From Micropterix aruncella (lineage: Eukaryota > Arthropoda > Insecta > Lepidoptera > Micropterigidae): a DNA stretch of 64,000 nt. Below, in pieces: positions 14,983 through 26,374 of this stretch. The stretch spans positions 25,740,469 to 25,804,468 of the forward strand of contig OX155961.1 in NCBI GenBank assembly GCA_944548615.1, in the 5' to 3' direction. The notes under the pieces are model-generated. The model was not told the DNA's origin. It saw only the letters and a list, made by a program, of their open reading frames with translations, and made no database searches. The translations under genes were made by a program, and so were the position numbers. Numbering within the stretch: position 1 is the stretch's first letter; every line of letters begins with the position of its first letter.

Positions 14983-15215
14983 AGTCAACTTAAAAGCTAA
15001 ACAACCTGAAGCGTATATTTAAAAAAAAACATCAATATTATAAAATAGCATTTCATGCCCTAAACTGTGTAAATCATATAAATAATAGCTAAACTACAAA
15101 TGATTGAGCACAGCTGTAGAGCTCGTCCAACTTATAGAAAGCATGTGGGGATGCCAATTTTCTATTTATGAAGCTTCTCGAATATTTTTAATTCTAAAAG
15201 TCTACTTTGAAGAGG
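14983..15215 (+). repeat. Interspersed repeat pair, copy 1 (partner at 54.08 kb)
   Basis: 'aaatagcatttcatgcccta', 'gagcacagctgtagagctcg' and 'tatagaaagcatgtg' all recur in the same order and orientation at 54.08-54.32 kb with about 15 percent divergence by eye. No coding potential is seen. It is likely part of an unclassified transposon. Confidence 0.75.
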
Positions 15216-15219
15216 GAGG

Positions 15220-16535
15220 CAGTTAAAAAGCTTAAGAGCCCCTATCACATATTTTTTCCAGAAAGGCAAGAAAAGTGGATTTTTGGCGTTCTAATTCCAA
15301 GAAATGAAGAGATTTCTACAAACTTTAATTACTGAATTACCTGGACCATTTCTTGATGTTGACCATAGCGGCCTTTAATTTTAGATATAACGAATATTAT
15401 TTACTTATTCAGCCCATTTTCCGAAAGTCGTTATTCGTAAAACGCTCGGAAGGCAAACTTTGAGCTCCTTAATACAGTAATATCACTACAACGAAAACCG
15501 TATACTATTTTTTTTTATGTCCGTCATGTATTCTTGTTGACCATAGCGGCCTTATTTTTTCGTTTTTTGACCACATATCCAAGGTATACATTACTTACAA
15601 TTACACAAAATTTAAAAAAAAACTTCCTGTATCATTCTAATTTTCTCAGAAATAAAATAAGATTCTTATATAATACTTATACTATATTAAAGTTCACTCT
15701 TTTAGCAATACGACATAATATAAATTATTGTCATTAGAAAGGAGAAAACACTGCAAAAAACAATTAGAAATTGTGTATATATTTGCTTGCGCAAGAGAAG
15801 AGCGCTCAGTGCCGCGGTTTTCTCCCAGGGTTGAATAGTTATTTATTTATTTTTTTATTTATTTATCCTATCTTTTATAGTTACATCCAAAAAAAAATGC
15901 GTTCATTTTTTAAACTCATTTTAAAAGAATACCTACGCTATTTTGTAATAGGCCTCTTAAAACTAACGTAATCAAAGTATTGTTGAGTCTGTGTTAGGCG
16001 CACTCTGAAAAGAGTTACTGTTTATATTAATTTACTGTGTATTCCTCCGTCCGGAAACTATGTAGTATTTGTAAAGTGGAAAGGGAATGATAAGTTCGTA
16101 GAATGTAAGGAGTGTCGCCGTGTCCCGAATGACTGCCTCGATGAGAAAGTATAGACAAAATTCCAGTGGGAGTTTCAGCGCAATCTTATCTGATAGACGC
16201 TATACATCGGATAAGAATTCAGTATTTAGTTTAATATGTAGGTAGTATGTAATATGTATAGTTGGTTTATAACCATAGTAGTTGAGCGCGGGGAATTGGA
16301 GTCTACTAAGGGAAACTATTGATAAAAACCACAATTGTTAATTTTGTTGAAATTTTTATTTAGTAACTTAAAACTCGTTTATTTGACAATATTTTAATCA
16401 TAGTTTAAATCAACTACAGACATGCATTAAGGTACTATAGTAATTTTACAAAAAGTCAATCTCTTCCCCATATATGCAGTTATGAGAGCCGATTTAAGGC
16501 TCATATCCAAAATGGAAGCCATAATTTTTAATCTC
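15220..16535. other. AT-rich filler with a short local duplication
   Basis: 'ttgaccatagcggcctt' occurs at about 15359 and 15538. The rest shows no recognised element or gene. Confidence 0.45.
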
Positions 16536-16542
16536 CTCAACA

Positions 16543-16864
16543 GTCAACAGCACGGACAGAAAATTTTGAATACTCATTCAGATACGATAGCCCGTTCTAA
16601 GTTTCACAATGACATGGCTGCTGCACCCAAGATTGGCTTCCGACTAAGGGACTCCTCAGTGGTCAACAGCACTGATACGAAATGTTGTATATGCATTCAA
16701 TTACGACATCCCGTTCTAAGTTTCCCCAAGACAGGACTGCGGCACCCAGGGTTGGCTTCCAACGAGGGAACTCATCAACGGTCAAAGGCACAGATGCAAA
16801 ATTTTGTATACACATTTAATTATGATAGCCCCTTCTATGTATTCGATGACATGGCTGCTGCATT
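16543..16864 (+). repeat. 119-bp minisatellite, about 2.8 copies
   Basis: 'gtcaacagcac' starts units at 16543 and 16662; a variant, 'gtcaaaggcac', starts the third at 16781. Spacing is exactly 119 bp. Each unit includes variants of 'gatagcccgttctaagttt' and 'ggctgctgcacccaagattg'. The period is not a multiple of three, so the open frame crossing it is incidental. Confidence 0.85.
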
Positions 16865-16869
16865 AATTT

Positions 16870-17925
16870 AAAAAATGGAGTCAATTTTTTTTTGTTAAAA
16901 TTTTGTCTATTATAAGGCAAAATTGTATATATTAATTACCCGTCTGGTTAGACCAGTGGTCCGCTGAGGAAAAAGTTTTCGAAAAAATATACTGATCAAA
17001 ACGTAGTTTTGGGTCGAAATTTTATATTAGAAATTATATTTTTTGGGCGTGTTTTACCTTTTTATTGAACTTTTAGTATGATCAGATAAAAATCTCGTTA
17101 TGAGTAATGATTAATATACATTGTTCACAAAATTATTATTGAAATCATCAACAAAGTTTAATACGGAAAAGTATTATAGTATAAAATATTATCTGAAGTG
17201 GGATTATTTCGTCCTACAAAGTCCTACAAAGTATAAGTCCTACAAAATATAATTATAAATACATTATCGGAACGAGTAATATCTGGTGCGAAATGGGGTT
17301 ATTGCCATTCCAAATAATAGCCTCATTCACGTCTTTGTTTCTTCAAGATTGAGCAAACTGATAAAGCGTAACTTTGTGTTAAATAATAATCGTAAAAAAG
17401 TTCTGTTAGGTTGTCGTTGTGATTTCGCCAACTCCATTTCTCTAACTCGTCCCCAAAATCCTGAAAATTCTATCTTCACCAAAAACGCTACAGCTAACCG
17501 CTATTATTGCGATAATAATCATAGTGTCTATTATGTACTTCATTACGAAATTATATTTTTCCTGCTTGTTTTATCATTTTATTGTCCTTTTTGTAGTATA
17601 TAAAACTTGTATCTTTATGTTTCATGATGGATAAAATCATTTATGAAAACTATTGTTCACACCATATACAGTTTTATCTGAGTATGACTCGAATAGGATT
17701 TTTATCATCTATTATCCATTGTGAAATCGTATAAAATATATATATTATTACACCATCAGAACCAGCAATTTCTGGTATGCATGTGGTTACTGCTATTATG
17801 ACGTAAAGCTTCGTTTACACAAAAACTTGATTTTGTAACTAAAAAAAAATAGCAAACTGACGAATAGTGACATTATGATACCTACTTATATGTCCCGTCT
17901 AGTATCCCCCGTCTAGTATTTTCCA
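16870..17925. other. AT-rich filler
   Basis: Short local repeats ('gtcctacaaagt' at 17212-17250) and a faint repeat of the 17.1-17.3 kb text at 17.64-17.82 kb are seen. No gene is recognised. Confidence 0.4.
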
Positions 17926-17929
17926 GTCT

Positions 17930-18130
17930 AGCATTACCCCAAAACTTTCCCGACAAGTAGCCAAAGACTGATTTCATCTGAATATTAATTTCATAGATAA
18001 CATGGGAAAAACCCCTCTCTCGGCCGGCGGACGAAACCAGTTGGGTTCCGTTACAACTGTCGCCGGAAGCGCAATTCGTTTCTTGGCTAAGGGCGGATTT
18101 GGGCCAAGCGCTAACAGATGGCGTTATTAT
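17930..18130 (+). repeat. GC-rich dispersed sequence with inverted partner at 44.2 kb
   Basis: 'cattaccccaaaactttccc', 'tctcggccggcgga' and 'tcttggctaagggcgg' each have close counterparts on the minus strand of 44160-44345. It is not flanked by obvious TIRs. It could be an old GC-rich transposon fragment or a duplicated noncoding element. Confidence 0.65.
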
Positions 18131-18224
18131 TTGTTTAATTTTAACCAAAGTATATAATATTTGGATAAATTTAATATAATATTTAGTTAAATATAACCGC
18201 TGTATTTAAATATTATTACGGCGG

Positions 18225-18560
18225 ACTTTAAATATTATTAGTGTAGCTTGTATATGAGATATTCCAAATAAAACCACAATGTAATTTCGGCCCAACCGAC
18301 AGCCTGTGATTTTAATTTGACTAGTGCGCAGCCTGGTGGATTGATTTTACCCACAACCTTATTAACTCTTGCCATGACCAAATGATGCCTGCATGCTCAA
18401 TTTCAGCTCAATCGGATTAATCTTTTGGGCGCTATCGTAGAGGAATACACACAGACACACAGAGAGAATTCCATCTGGAAATGGTCTTATTCGTCTAGGA
18501 GTGGCTCAAAAGGGTATTTCCGTCTTTATCTCGAACTAAAATTTAGCATTCTCACAATAC
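18225..18560 (+). repeat. Family C interspersed repeat
   Basis: It contains the family landmarks in order: 'tatgagatattcca', 'gactagtgcgc', 'gccatgaccaaatgatgcc', 'cagctcaatcggatt', 'gggcgctatcgtagagga', a short ACAGAC-type run, and 'ctggaaatggtcttattcgtc'. Other copies are at 22.08, 43.8 (minus) and 47.3-48.2 kb. It behaves as a SINE or LINE-tail family; the class is not known to me. Confidence 0.75.
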
Positions 18561-18564
18561 TTTA

Positions 18565-21540
18565 CTTCCTCGTCGTCTTGATGAAGCGATATACAATGTA
18601 TCGTGGCTCTGAGTATTGGCTAAATATATTAGGAAATGAGATTCTAAGACACCTTCTTTTTTTACTGGCATTAATAACGGAGTTACGAATTATTCAATTT
18701 TGGATTTATTTATTTTTTATTTTATTTTCAAAATGTCCTATATAGAAGCTGTGATCACTATTATTAGGCCAAAAAATGAAATCGGGAGTTTATTTTAAAC
18801 GACTTTTTTATCAAATTTTCAAACATTTATCTAGTTTGAGACAGCATAAACCGAATAATAACCAAATAGTAATTTCGCTTGAATTAAGATGAAATCGAAA
18901 GATTTTATTTTTCGGGAAGGATGGTTGCTTAGTTTGAGATTGTTTGAGTTTGAAGAAAGTGTGTTTCTAAATTAAAAGGCTTTGAACTTTCTTCCCCGTT
19001 CAAAAGTCGAAGACATGTAGACATGTCAATTAAACTTAAAGCATTTCCAAATCCTAGCAAAGGACTCCTTCGTCCCTCTAACCCTCTGACAAATTCTTTA
19101 ACGAATACATACAAACAACCAAGGATTATTGAACAATTTATTTTTCAAAATATACTTTGATTTAGTTGTAAATACTCCATTTCAGTTAGTAACAATTTCC
19201 TAATCTATACGGAAGAGCTGAGTTCTTTCTTTCATTACAGCAAGGGCATGTCAAGCTTTTTATTTAAAATTTTTGGCTGACTAATATTGATCGCAGGTCT
19301 TCGCAGATCTCAGATATTGATCTATCTATCACAGATATTGATATCACCTTTTTTAAAAGACATGAAAGGAATTTTCGTTTTTTTTAATAATTTTTACCTC
19401 TTATCTAGTTTTAATATCATACCCAACTCATTTAAACGTAAATAAAGCATTCCCAAATCCGATCAAGAGATTCCTTCGTCGCTGTGTAAGTGGTGTGACT
19501 ATTAAAAAAATCTAGCTTGCTTGCTAAGGTGGGTCTCTTTGTGCCCGATAATTACAATCATGCTCATACTCACCATCTGTTTACGGAGCCGTTCTAACGC
19601 ACTAATATTAGCAGACGGCACAAACCAATATTAGTATATTGGTACGCGAACTTCAGCACTTTAATCGGTTGGTTTCAGCAGCACAAGAAAAAGTAATACA
19701 TAAAAAGTCTGTTTATAGCATACCTTTTAATTTAACGCCAATTTCACAAAGTGTGATAAATATATATTTTTATATAAGTAATTTTCCGTATTATGACAAT
19801 AATTTAGTGTGATGATTCCATCATCGTAAAAAGCTATTTGTCGGTATAGATTTTCTAAAAACATCGATTTGATCTGGACTAAGCAGCCTCCACGAGGGTT
19901 GGTCTTGACATTTTTTCGGTAAAAGGGCCTTTTCCGGTAATAACTGACCTTTTTTCAGTAATATCGCCTACAGTCGGTAGCATGGTATTTGGAAACTGAC
20001 ACGGGTCAGGTTCTCTTACTTAAATAATATCCACAGCAATATATCACGAAGTTGTGCGCCACTTTGCCGGCGATAAGCATAAAGCCTCCAAGCGTAACGA
20101 CCTCGAACGAAGATGCTGCCGACAGGAAATGATGAAAGAGAAAAATGTACACTAAAAAAAATAATAAACATAGATATCCTCGAAATAAACATACATATAC
20201 TATCATGGATATAAATATCAAAGTTGATAAATGGGTAGGACACGAAAGCTGAAAAATTACAAATACTATTCATCGAGGCAATAGTAATCGTACCATTTAT
20301 TGGAAATCTATTCTGTATAATGTTTCTTTGTTTGTCCCGTATGAGTTCATCCAATTGCGATAAAATATTGTATTCATCCAATTGCGATAAGTTGTCAATT
20401 TTCTGCTTCTGCCAGACATGACTTTGCTGGTAATTCGCTTAACTTTTCTAAGCATTAGATGATAAAATGCTTAAATAAAGAAAAATGAGTTTTTGGCATT
20501 TTATCGTCATTCCTAATGAATGATTAAACTTATTTATTTGTGATTTTCAATTATTTTATAACTGATTATTTGATTTTGTTTGTGACTATTTGATGACGTT
20601 GGTGATTATGATTATTTTATCTGCTTTTAAATTTTTAACTTAAAAAAAATACTTTAAATATTATTATATGTTTATGATTATTTAATATGTTTTTTATACT
20701 TATCATGTTATTTATAATATTACCTATAGCTTATTTTTTCATAATTTAAAATATTTGTGATTTTGTTTTATACCTCTTATATATAAATTAAAATAACTGT
20801 TTATGGGATGTTTTTATATTTAACCGTTTTTCTAATACAATATTTTTTTAAATCCAAGCAAGCCTTAGGCTTACCTGCTGGAGAATATGATTGGGTGACT
20901 GTCGGTGCGACTTTTGTGGCCATCTTGACCATATTATGATATGTATATTGCAGTTTCATTAGTTATGATTAGTCAGCACAGAAAGCCACCCTCTTGATAA
21001 TGTTTACATAAAAAGATAGGACGTACTTAATGCTAATTTAATATGTATATGTGTATGTATCTTATTCGTATTTTTTACACTTATGTTTCACTTTCACTTA
21101 TTTTAAGGCTTTTTTAAACCTTTTTGTTGTTTTGTATATTTGGTAAAATCATTTTCTATTTAGCGGAATTTTTTGAACAAATGAGGGATTAGCCAATTTA
21201 ACCTTATTTTTACGTAAAGTTGGCGAAAAGGAGGGACTAGTGGCCGTTCATTTTGTATCTGTATAGTGCTAGGTCACCTCAAGCACAAGCTTTATTGCGT
21301 AGACATCCTTTAATAATTGAGTTAGATTTCTTGCTGTGGATTAATTAATTTAGTGTAATATTTTATTTGGTTTTAAAATTATAAAATTTAATGCATTCGT
21401 GAACTGCTTAAATAAAATTAAAAACAATATTTAACAATCATAAAACGCGAATATCTCAATTATATATGCCGTAAATTATTTAACCTGTAAATATCAATGG
21501 TGATTTGAAAATAAAAGCAATATTATATTATATTTTACCC
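18565..21540. other. AT-rich filler with two satellite-related modules
   Basis: Two blocks resemble the palindrome arms at 53 kb: 19035-19080 ('aaagcatttccaaatcc', 'ggactccttcgtcc') and 19445-19490 ('aaagcattcccaaatccgat', 'gattccttcgtcgctg'). A small duplication 'attcatccaattgcgataa' is near 20345-20390. No gene is recognised in the remainder. Confidence 0.45.
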
Positions 21541-21544
21541 TAAT

Positions 21545-21800
21545 TTTAATTCTGAATCCAACATTGAACGAGTCGCCGAGATCTGTAAGACTAGCTGAGT
21601 TAAAAGTGGTGAATAATAGCTGTATGCATTCTGCCGTTATATTTTCAATATTTCGTCTTCACTGGTATAATGATAGACAGTAAACAGAGTTATTTTTCGC
21701 ATTTTATTAAAAGCCAGTTCCATTACAAGGTTCGGTTTAGAGAAGAGCTAGCTATTCCGACGCCTAAAGGTAATAACTATAAAAGTAGCACTTATGGTTC
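21545..21800 (+). repeat. Family E repeat, copy E1
   Basis: 'ctgaatccaacattgaacga', 'cagtaaacagagttattttt', 'aaaagccagttccatta' and 'aaggtaataac' are shared with copy E2 (22505-23310). It is uninterrupted here and so gives the empty site for the A2 insertion in E2. Confidence 0.75.
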
Positions 21801-21813
21801 AATATTTCTATGT

Positions 21814-22079
21814 TGATATGAGGCCACCAGAACCAGAGTGGCGCAAGTGACATTTTGGTGATTTTAGGTTTAATGCGAAAATCCATATAAAAAATCATTA
21901 TTTACAAAAACAGAGGCCAAAAATTGATTTTTTCAAGAAATCACACATGCCGATATATAAGTAATTTTGACCATGTAATTTTATATGCTGTATTATTAAG
22001 CCACAGTGGCCCAAGTTACCCATATCCACAAAAATGATTTTTGCATTTGGGCCATTCTGGTTCTGGTGGCTTCATATCT
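21814..22079. mobile_element. TIR MITE, about 266 bp
   Basis: Inverted termini of about 35 bp. The left end reads 'gatatgaggccaccagaacc' and continues 'agagtggcgcaag'. The complement of the right end reads 'gatatgaagccaccagaacc' and continues 'agaatggcccaa'. A TSD of 'atat' is possible if the element starts at the 'gag'. No transposase is present. A family C copy begins directly at its right edge. Confidence 0.75.
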
Positions 22080-22400
22080 GACTAGTGCGCCTCCTGGTGG
22101 ACCGATTTCAACGACGTCATCTGCACAACTGCTTGCGATGAAACAAATGATGCTTTCATACCAAATTTCAGATCAATCGGATTAGGCGTCTGGGCGCTAT
22201 CGTAGAGGAATGCACACACACACACAGTCAAACAAACAGACTGACTGACAAACAGACAGACAGATACACATACAGACTTCAATCTGGAAATGGTCTTAAC
22301 CGTCTCAAGGGGGGGGGGGGGCAAAATGGATACTTCCGCCTACATCTCGGAAGAAAACTTTTTGCGCATCTACAATACTTTACCTCCTGAACGGTTGATG
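22080..22400 (+). repeat. Family C interspersed repeat
   Basis: It has the same landmarks as the 18.2-kb copy ('gactagtgcgcctcctggtg', 'cagatcaatcggatt', 'gggcgctatcgtagagga'), with a longer (CA)n/(GACA)n stretch. It also has a G run at about 22311-22320, corresponding in position to the C run of the minus-strand copy at 43.79 kb. Confidence 0.78.
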
Positions 22401-22573
22401 GGCCGGAAAAGTAAAAAACAGGATTCACAGAGAATGCCCGTATTAATTCACTGATTTAGTATAATCATTATAACGGGCGGCTAGTACGTTTATCCTCTTC
22501 CTACTTCTGAATCCAACATCAAACGAATCTATGAAGAATCGCCGGAGATCTGAAAGACCATCTGACTAACAGC

Positions 22574-23037
22574 TTTGGGCACAGTAATGTTTCCTATAGA
22601 GCGGGGGTGGTATATTAACCTTATGGTAACTGCTCTTGAAACAACCATTCAGCCACACGATTCCGGGTGAATAAGTCGGGCAAAGGACGCAGTGGTCAGC
22701 GATAGATTCGGTTGATACCGTATCTCCGCTTCCTAAAGGAGAGGAGCAAAGCGACTTAGATCTTGTAACCAGTAAGGAGGTAGGAGGTATCCTGGAGATT
22801 AATTTCAGACTGAGACACTCTTCTAAACTGGTAGTCAGGGGCCAAGACCGCCCGTTGGGTACCTTTCCCGGTGCCTCTCCGTAAGGCGTTGCCTCTGACG
22901 GGCAAGTAACGGAACTAGACTTGGGATTGTATTTCGTACCAAGTCTTCTGCGCTCACCTCACGGGGGACAGAACGATCAATATCCTTAAAACTTCCTGAA
23001 GTGACAAGTTCGCCTGTTGTAGTTGTCAGCTCTAGTT
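22574..23037 (+). mobile_element. Family A repeat, copy A2 (5'-truncated), nested in family E
   Basis: It is flanked by a 12-bp direct repeat 'tgactaacagct' (22562-22573 and 23038-23049). It begins near 'acagtaatgtttcctatag', so it lacks the first ~200 bp of the full-length copies, and ends with the common 'gctctagtt'. 5' truncation, a constant 3' end and a 12-bp target duplication together indicate target-primed retrotransposition. Confidence 0.82.
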
Positions 23038-23058
23038 TGACTAACAGCTGTACGCACG

Positions 23059-23116
23059 CTACCTTGTATTTTCAAGAATTTGTCTGTGACGACAAAATCT
23101 TGAAAATGCAAGGTAG
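23059..23116. other. Long imperfect hairpin
   Basis: Arms 23059-23084 and 23091-23116 pair over 26 bp with two mismatches around a 6-nt loop 'tgtgac'. The stem sequence 'ttgaaaatacaagg' occurs once more just downstream. It lies within family E, at the point where E1 has a different, unpaired sequence. Confidence 0.7.
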
Positions 23117-23527
23117 CCTGCATGCGTGCGTGAAAATACAAGGCGATTATTGTGCCAGTGATGGCCTAATAAAAGGCAGTAAACAGAGTTATTTTTCGCA
23201 TTTTAATAAAAGCCAGTTTCATTATACGGTTCGGTTTAGGGAAGAGCCCGCTTTTCCGACGTCTGAAGGTAATAACGAAAAAAGTAGCAGACTTATGGTC
23301 CTTGATTGCTACTGGTCGGACGGTGGTTTACTGCGTTATGAGCGCGGCTTTATTACAGACTAGCGCGGCTTAGGCTTCGCGCACACTGCGGCTTTAAGAC
23401 TCCGCGACAGATATAAAAACAAAGCCGTTTGTCAGTGTAAACGTAAAGGTCTTTGCGTATCTTCAGTATTAAGGATCAAATATCATTCGTGGTAATTATC
23501 ACGCCCACGATTTAAACATTTGCAAAT

Positions 23528-23806
23528 GTGCAAGTTAACTTTTGGTCAACCAAACTACGCATAGTATACGCGATCATCATTACCTTCGAATCTATCGCGG
23601 CGCTTCAAACTTCGGACCCACAACCACGACTTCACCTCGCGCCCACACTACCTACACACCGGCGAAATATCAAACAAGGCGTTACGAACTGGCAACCGAT
23701 CACAGACCTTCTGAATAAATACTTCAACTTCAACATCCACGACTTTCAATACGGAGAAAACTACTTGATGAGAACCACCCTTCGCTCACAATCAATTGGA
23801 GTTTAG
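23528..23806 (+). CDS. Unrecognised 92-aa open frame
   Basis: ATG-initiated, with a hydrophobic N-terminal stretch ('LRIVYAIIITF', about residues 10-20) that could pass for a signal peptide, then a polar region ending 'LRSQSIGV'. I do not recognise it. The surrounding 23310-23820 block is richer in GC than its neighbours and ends abruptly. Chance frame, transposon piece or exon are all possible; there is no promoter or splice evidence. Confidence 0.15.
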   Translation: MQVNFWSTKLRIVYAIIITFESIAALQTSDPQPRLHLAPTLPTHRRNIKQGVTNWQPITDLLNKYFNFNIHDFQYGENYLMRTTLRSQSIGV

Positions 23807-23824
23807 TGAAGGGGGACCACTCTC

Positions 23825-25300
23825 ACAAACTCATCTATGTCAAAAATTAGAGTATCTAAGGGTATATGCAACCTCAAATTATGTTTTTTTGGAAATCTCA
23901 CTATAGTTTTTACTCATTTTACTACGTTGATTTGATCAAAAAATATATTCAATGCAATGTTTTCCAATAACGAGCCACTATGAAAGAAGTTCTGTAAATA
24001 ACTCGTAATTTGATTTCCTAAAGAGACTAAAGGGAACATTTTTTCCCGCCAACTTTAATCCTGAAACTTCGAAGTGTGTGCAACGCTTTAGCATCAAACC
24101 CATTTCATATCGGATGCCGTAAAGAAATTTCCCACTTTGAAAGATTACTCCAATGTAAGGTTAGCGACTAGTGGAATGTTACGGGAACGTTCACCTTGCT
24201 GAAGTATGCTCGCTCGTGTAACGTACCGTACATACATAGATATTGTTTAAGACTTCCTGAAATTTTAACCGTCGCATGCGAGGAGCGTACCTAGAATCCG
24301 AAAAGAGGGGGGCAACTCATATCAATTTTGAGGAAGGGATGGCTAGTGTAAAGCATGACGATTTCTTACAAACTAAATCAAAAACATTGAGAAACAGTTA
24401 TTATTATTGACTAATCCATACATTTTCGATTATTTATTGAGAAAATAAATAAAGTTTTGTCACTTTATGATTTATATACATTCATAGTTTGAATCAACGT
24501 CTTAGATAATTTCAACCCACTACCATTTCCACCTCCATGTTCCCCTCCTCCTCCCTCCACCCTTAAAGATGATGATATCTTATAGACATCATTATCTTCA
24601 ACATCTTGATTGAACGTGTTTATTTTAAGACGACTGTCCAACAAAAAAGGAGTGTTCAGGATTCATCTATGTGTTTCCGTTTCATTAGTTCACCATAACT
24701 TCTAAACGCTTGTACCGATTTAGAAATATGTGCTATTTTGATAATTGTTATGTCACCCCGAGTGTCATAGAGTACCTTAAATATCTATCTATTTAGTAAG
24801 TAGTTGTCTAAATGTCTAATTGTCCGAATATCATTAACATAAATTTATTGTGTTTAGTGTCAAATGAAAGGTCAGATGGAGGTGTTTAGTGTCAAATGAA
24901 AGATAAATAGATAAATCATCAATATTTCATATAAAAATCTTAATAAAAATATTTACAGGTAAAGTACCTACTACAAATGATTCCAGAAGCTATAGGAAAA
25001 TCGGGTACCTCAATGAAATATATATTTTTGAATAGCTTAGGCCTTCAGGATAATGGTTGATTATAATGGGCAAAAATCGCTCAATACATGGGAAGGGGGT
25101 CAAATCGCTCTCATCAATTTTGTTTACACTAATAAACACTACATTACATCAAGCGACCAGAAATGGTACTAATGTAAAAAGATAGTTCGAAAGAGTACAT
25201 ACAATTGAGTATAGAGGGCGTTAAATTTTATATAATTATTTGAGGTTTCAATCAAATGTCATTAAGATAGTGAAAGATGTATTGCATCAGTGTATGTGAG
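23825..25300. other. AT-rich filler
   Basis: Only a short local duplication ('gtgtttagtgtcaaatgaaa' at about 24855 and 24880) is seen. No gene or complete element is recognised. Confidence 0.45.
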
Positions 25301-25309
25301 GCGTCCCTT

Positions 25310-25505
25310 AAGGGATGCCTTGGCAAAATGTATACAAAATGTATATAAATTTATATAAATGTAAATATAAATGTAAATGTGCGCCGCTTTATAGTAATCC
25401 GCTCTATAGTAATGCTATAGCTCTATAGTAAACCCCGCTCTATGTAAATGTAAATGTAAATGTAAATATAAATTTATATACATTTTGCCGTAGGCAACCC
25501 GAGCT
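25310..25505. mobile_element. Inverted-repeat element (MITE-like) with AAATGT repeats
   Basis: 'tgccttggcaaaatgtata' near 25318 is the inverse of 'tatacattttgccgtaggca' near 25478, with AT-rich inner arms of repeated 'taaatg'. The centre (25380-25440) holds three 'ctctatagtaa' units. This suggests a foldback MITE of about 190 bp. Confidence 0.6.
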
Positions 25506-25689
25506 AATCGCCATTCATTTGAGGGGTTAATAAAATCAGTCTTATTTTATTGTTATGTCCAATACTTTACTCGTCCACTCTACCTTGTTATAAATACAAT
25601 AGTTCACTTTTTGTAACGGCAGTATGTTATTTTTATTTTTTTAATATATTTTATATACTTGTTAATTATATGCGACTCAGGATCGCTCG

Positions 25690-26370
25690 TCGTGACATTA
25701 TATAGGGGAGGCCTATGTCCAACAACTAGAGTTGTCGACTACAGCGGGCGAGCCCGTCACCTCAGGAAGTTTTAACGATTAGACGTTCTATCTCCCTGGA
25801 GTGAGCGTGGAAGACTTGAGGACAAAACAGTCCACCGTCTATCTACGCCACAAGCCCGTAAGAGGCCAACGCCTTAACCGCGAGATAGCCAGGAGTATTA
25901 CCCGGCGGGCCTACACTCACGCCCTTACTTCCAATTGTGACCAGATTACTCCGGTCTCTCGATTGGTTACGAGTTCGAGGTCGCTTGCGCGGTCCTCTTC
26001 CTTACGAAGCGGTGAAACGGTGTTTACCGAATCTATCGCGGACCACAGCGTCCTTTGCCCGGCTGTTCACCCAGGATCGGGTAGCCGATGGTCGTTTCAA
26101 GAGCAGTCGCCGTAAGGTCCGTAACCACCCCCGCTCTATAGAAAACAGTACTGCTTCCAGACTCCCCCGACTGTTATTCAGAGTGCACAATCGATTGGCT
26201 TACGCCGCACGGTGCGCAGACCGTCTAGGAGCGCCAGAAGGTTGATTCCCAGGGGAAACTAACCATAAGGCCAGAGTCCTACCCAGGCTCGCACTTAATG
26301 CGTGGAGGCCGTCGGATAGGTGTGCCTATGTCCAACAGTGGACGTCTACCGGCTGATGGTGATGACTTGT
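25690..26370 (+). mobile_element. RTE-type LINE 3' tail, split by family A copy A3
   Basis: 'ggaggcctatgtccaaca' (25709-25724+) and 'gcctatgtccaacagtgga' (26324 on), with 'ccggctgatggtgatga' after it, are the two sides of one RTE 3' end. The 14-bp 'gcctatgtccaaca' is duplicated by the insertion between them. Confidence 0.8.
25725..26323 (-). mobile_element. Family A repeat, copy A3
   Basis: A 599-bp insert bounded by the 14-bp target duplication 'gcctatgtccaaca' (25711-25724 and 26324-26337). On the minus strand it ends at the family 3' terminus (plus-strand 'actagagttgtcgac'). Its 5' end is shorter than in A4/A5, consistent with 5' truncation. It is markedly GC-richer than its surroundings. 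The strand opposite to the inferred sense strand holds an open frame shared with A4 and A5. Confidence 0.85.
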
Positions 26371-26374
26371 TGAT

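Larger units (their letters stand above)
22505..23310 (+). repeat. Family E repeat, copy E2, split by a family A insertion
   Basis: The left part (22505-22573) matches the start of E1 and the right part (23038-23310) matches its end. The interruption is the A2 element, flanked by 'tgactaacagct' on both sides. Confidence 0.75.

Noticed and set aside
16482..16871. 129-codon frame over the 119-bp minisatellite
   Set aside because: The repeat period is not a multiple of three, so units are read in different frames; no conserved peptide repeat.
25960..25985. Pol III B-box-like 'gagttcgaggtcgc' in family A
   Set aside because: It fits the B-box consensus only with a mismatch, lies on the strand opposite to the inferred sense, and no A box is found at proper distance.
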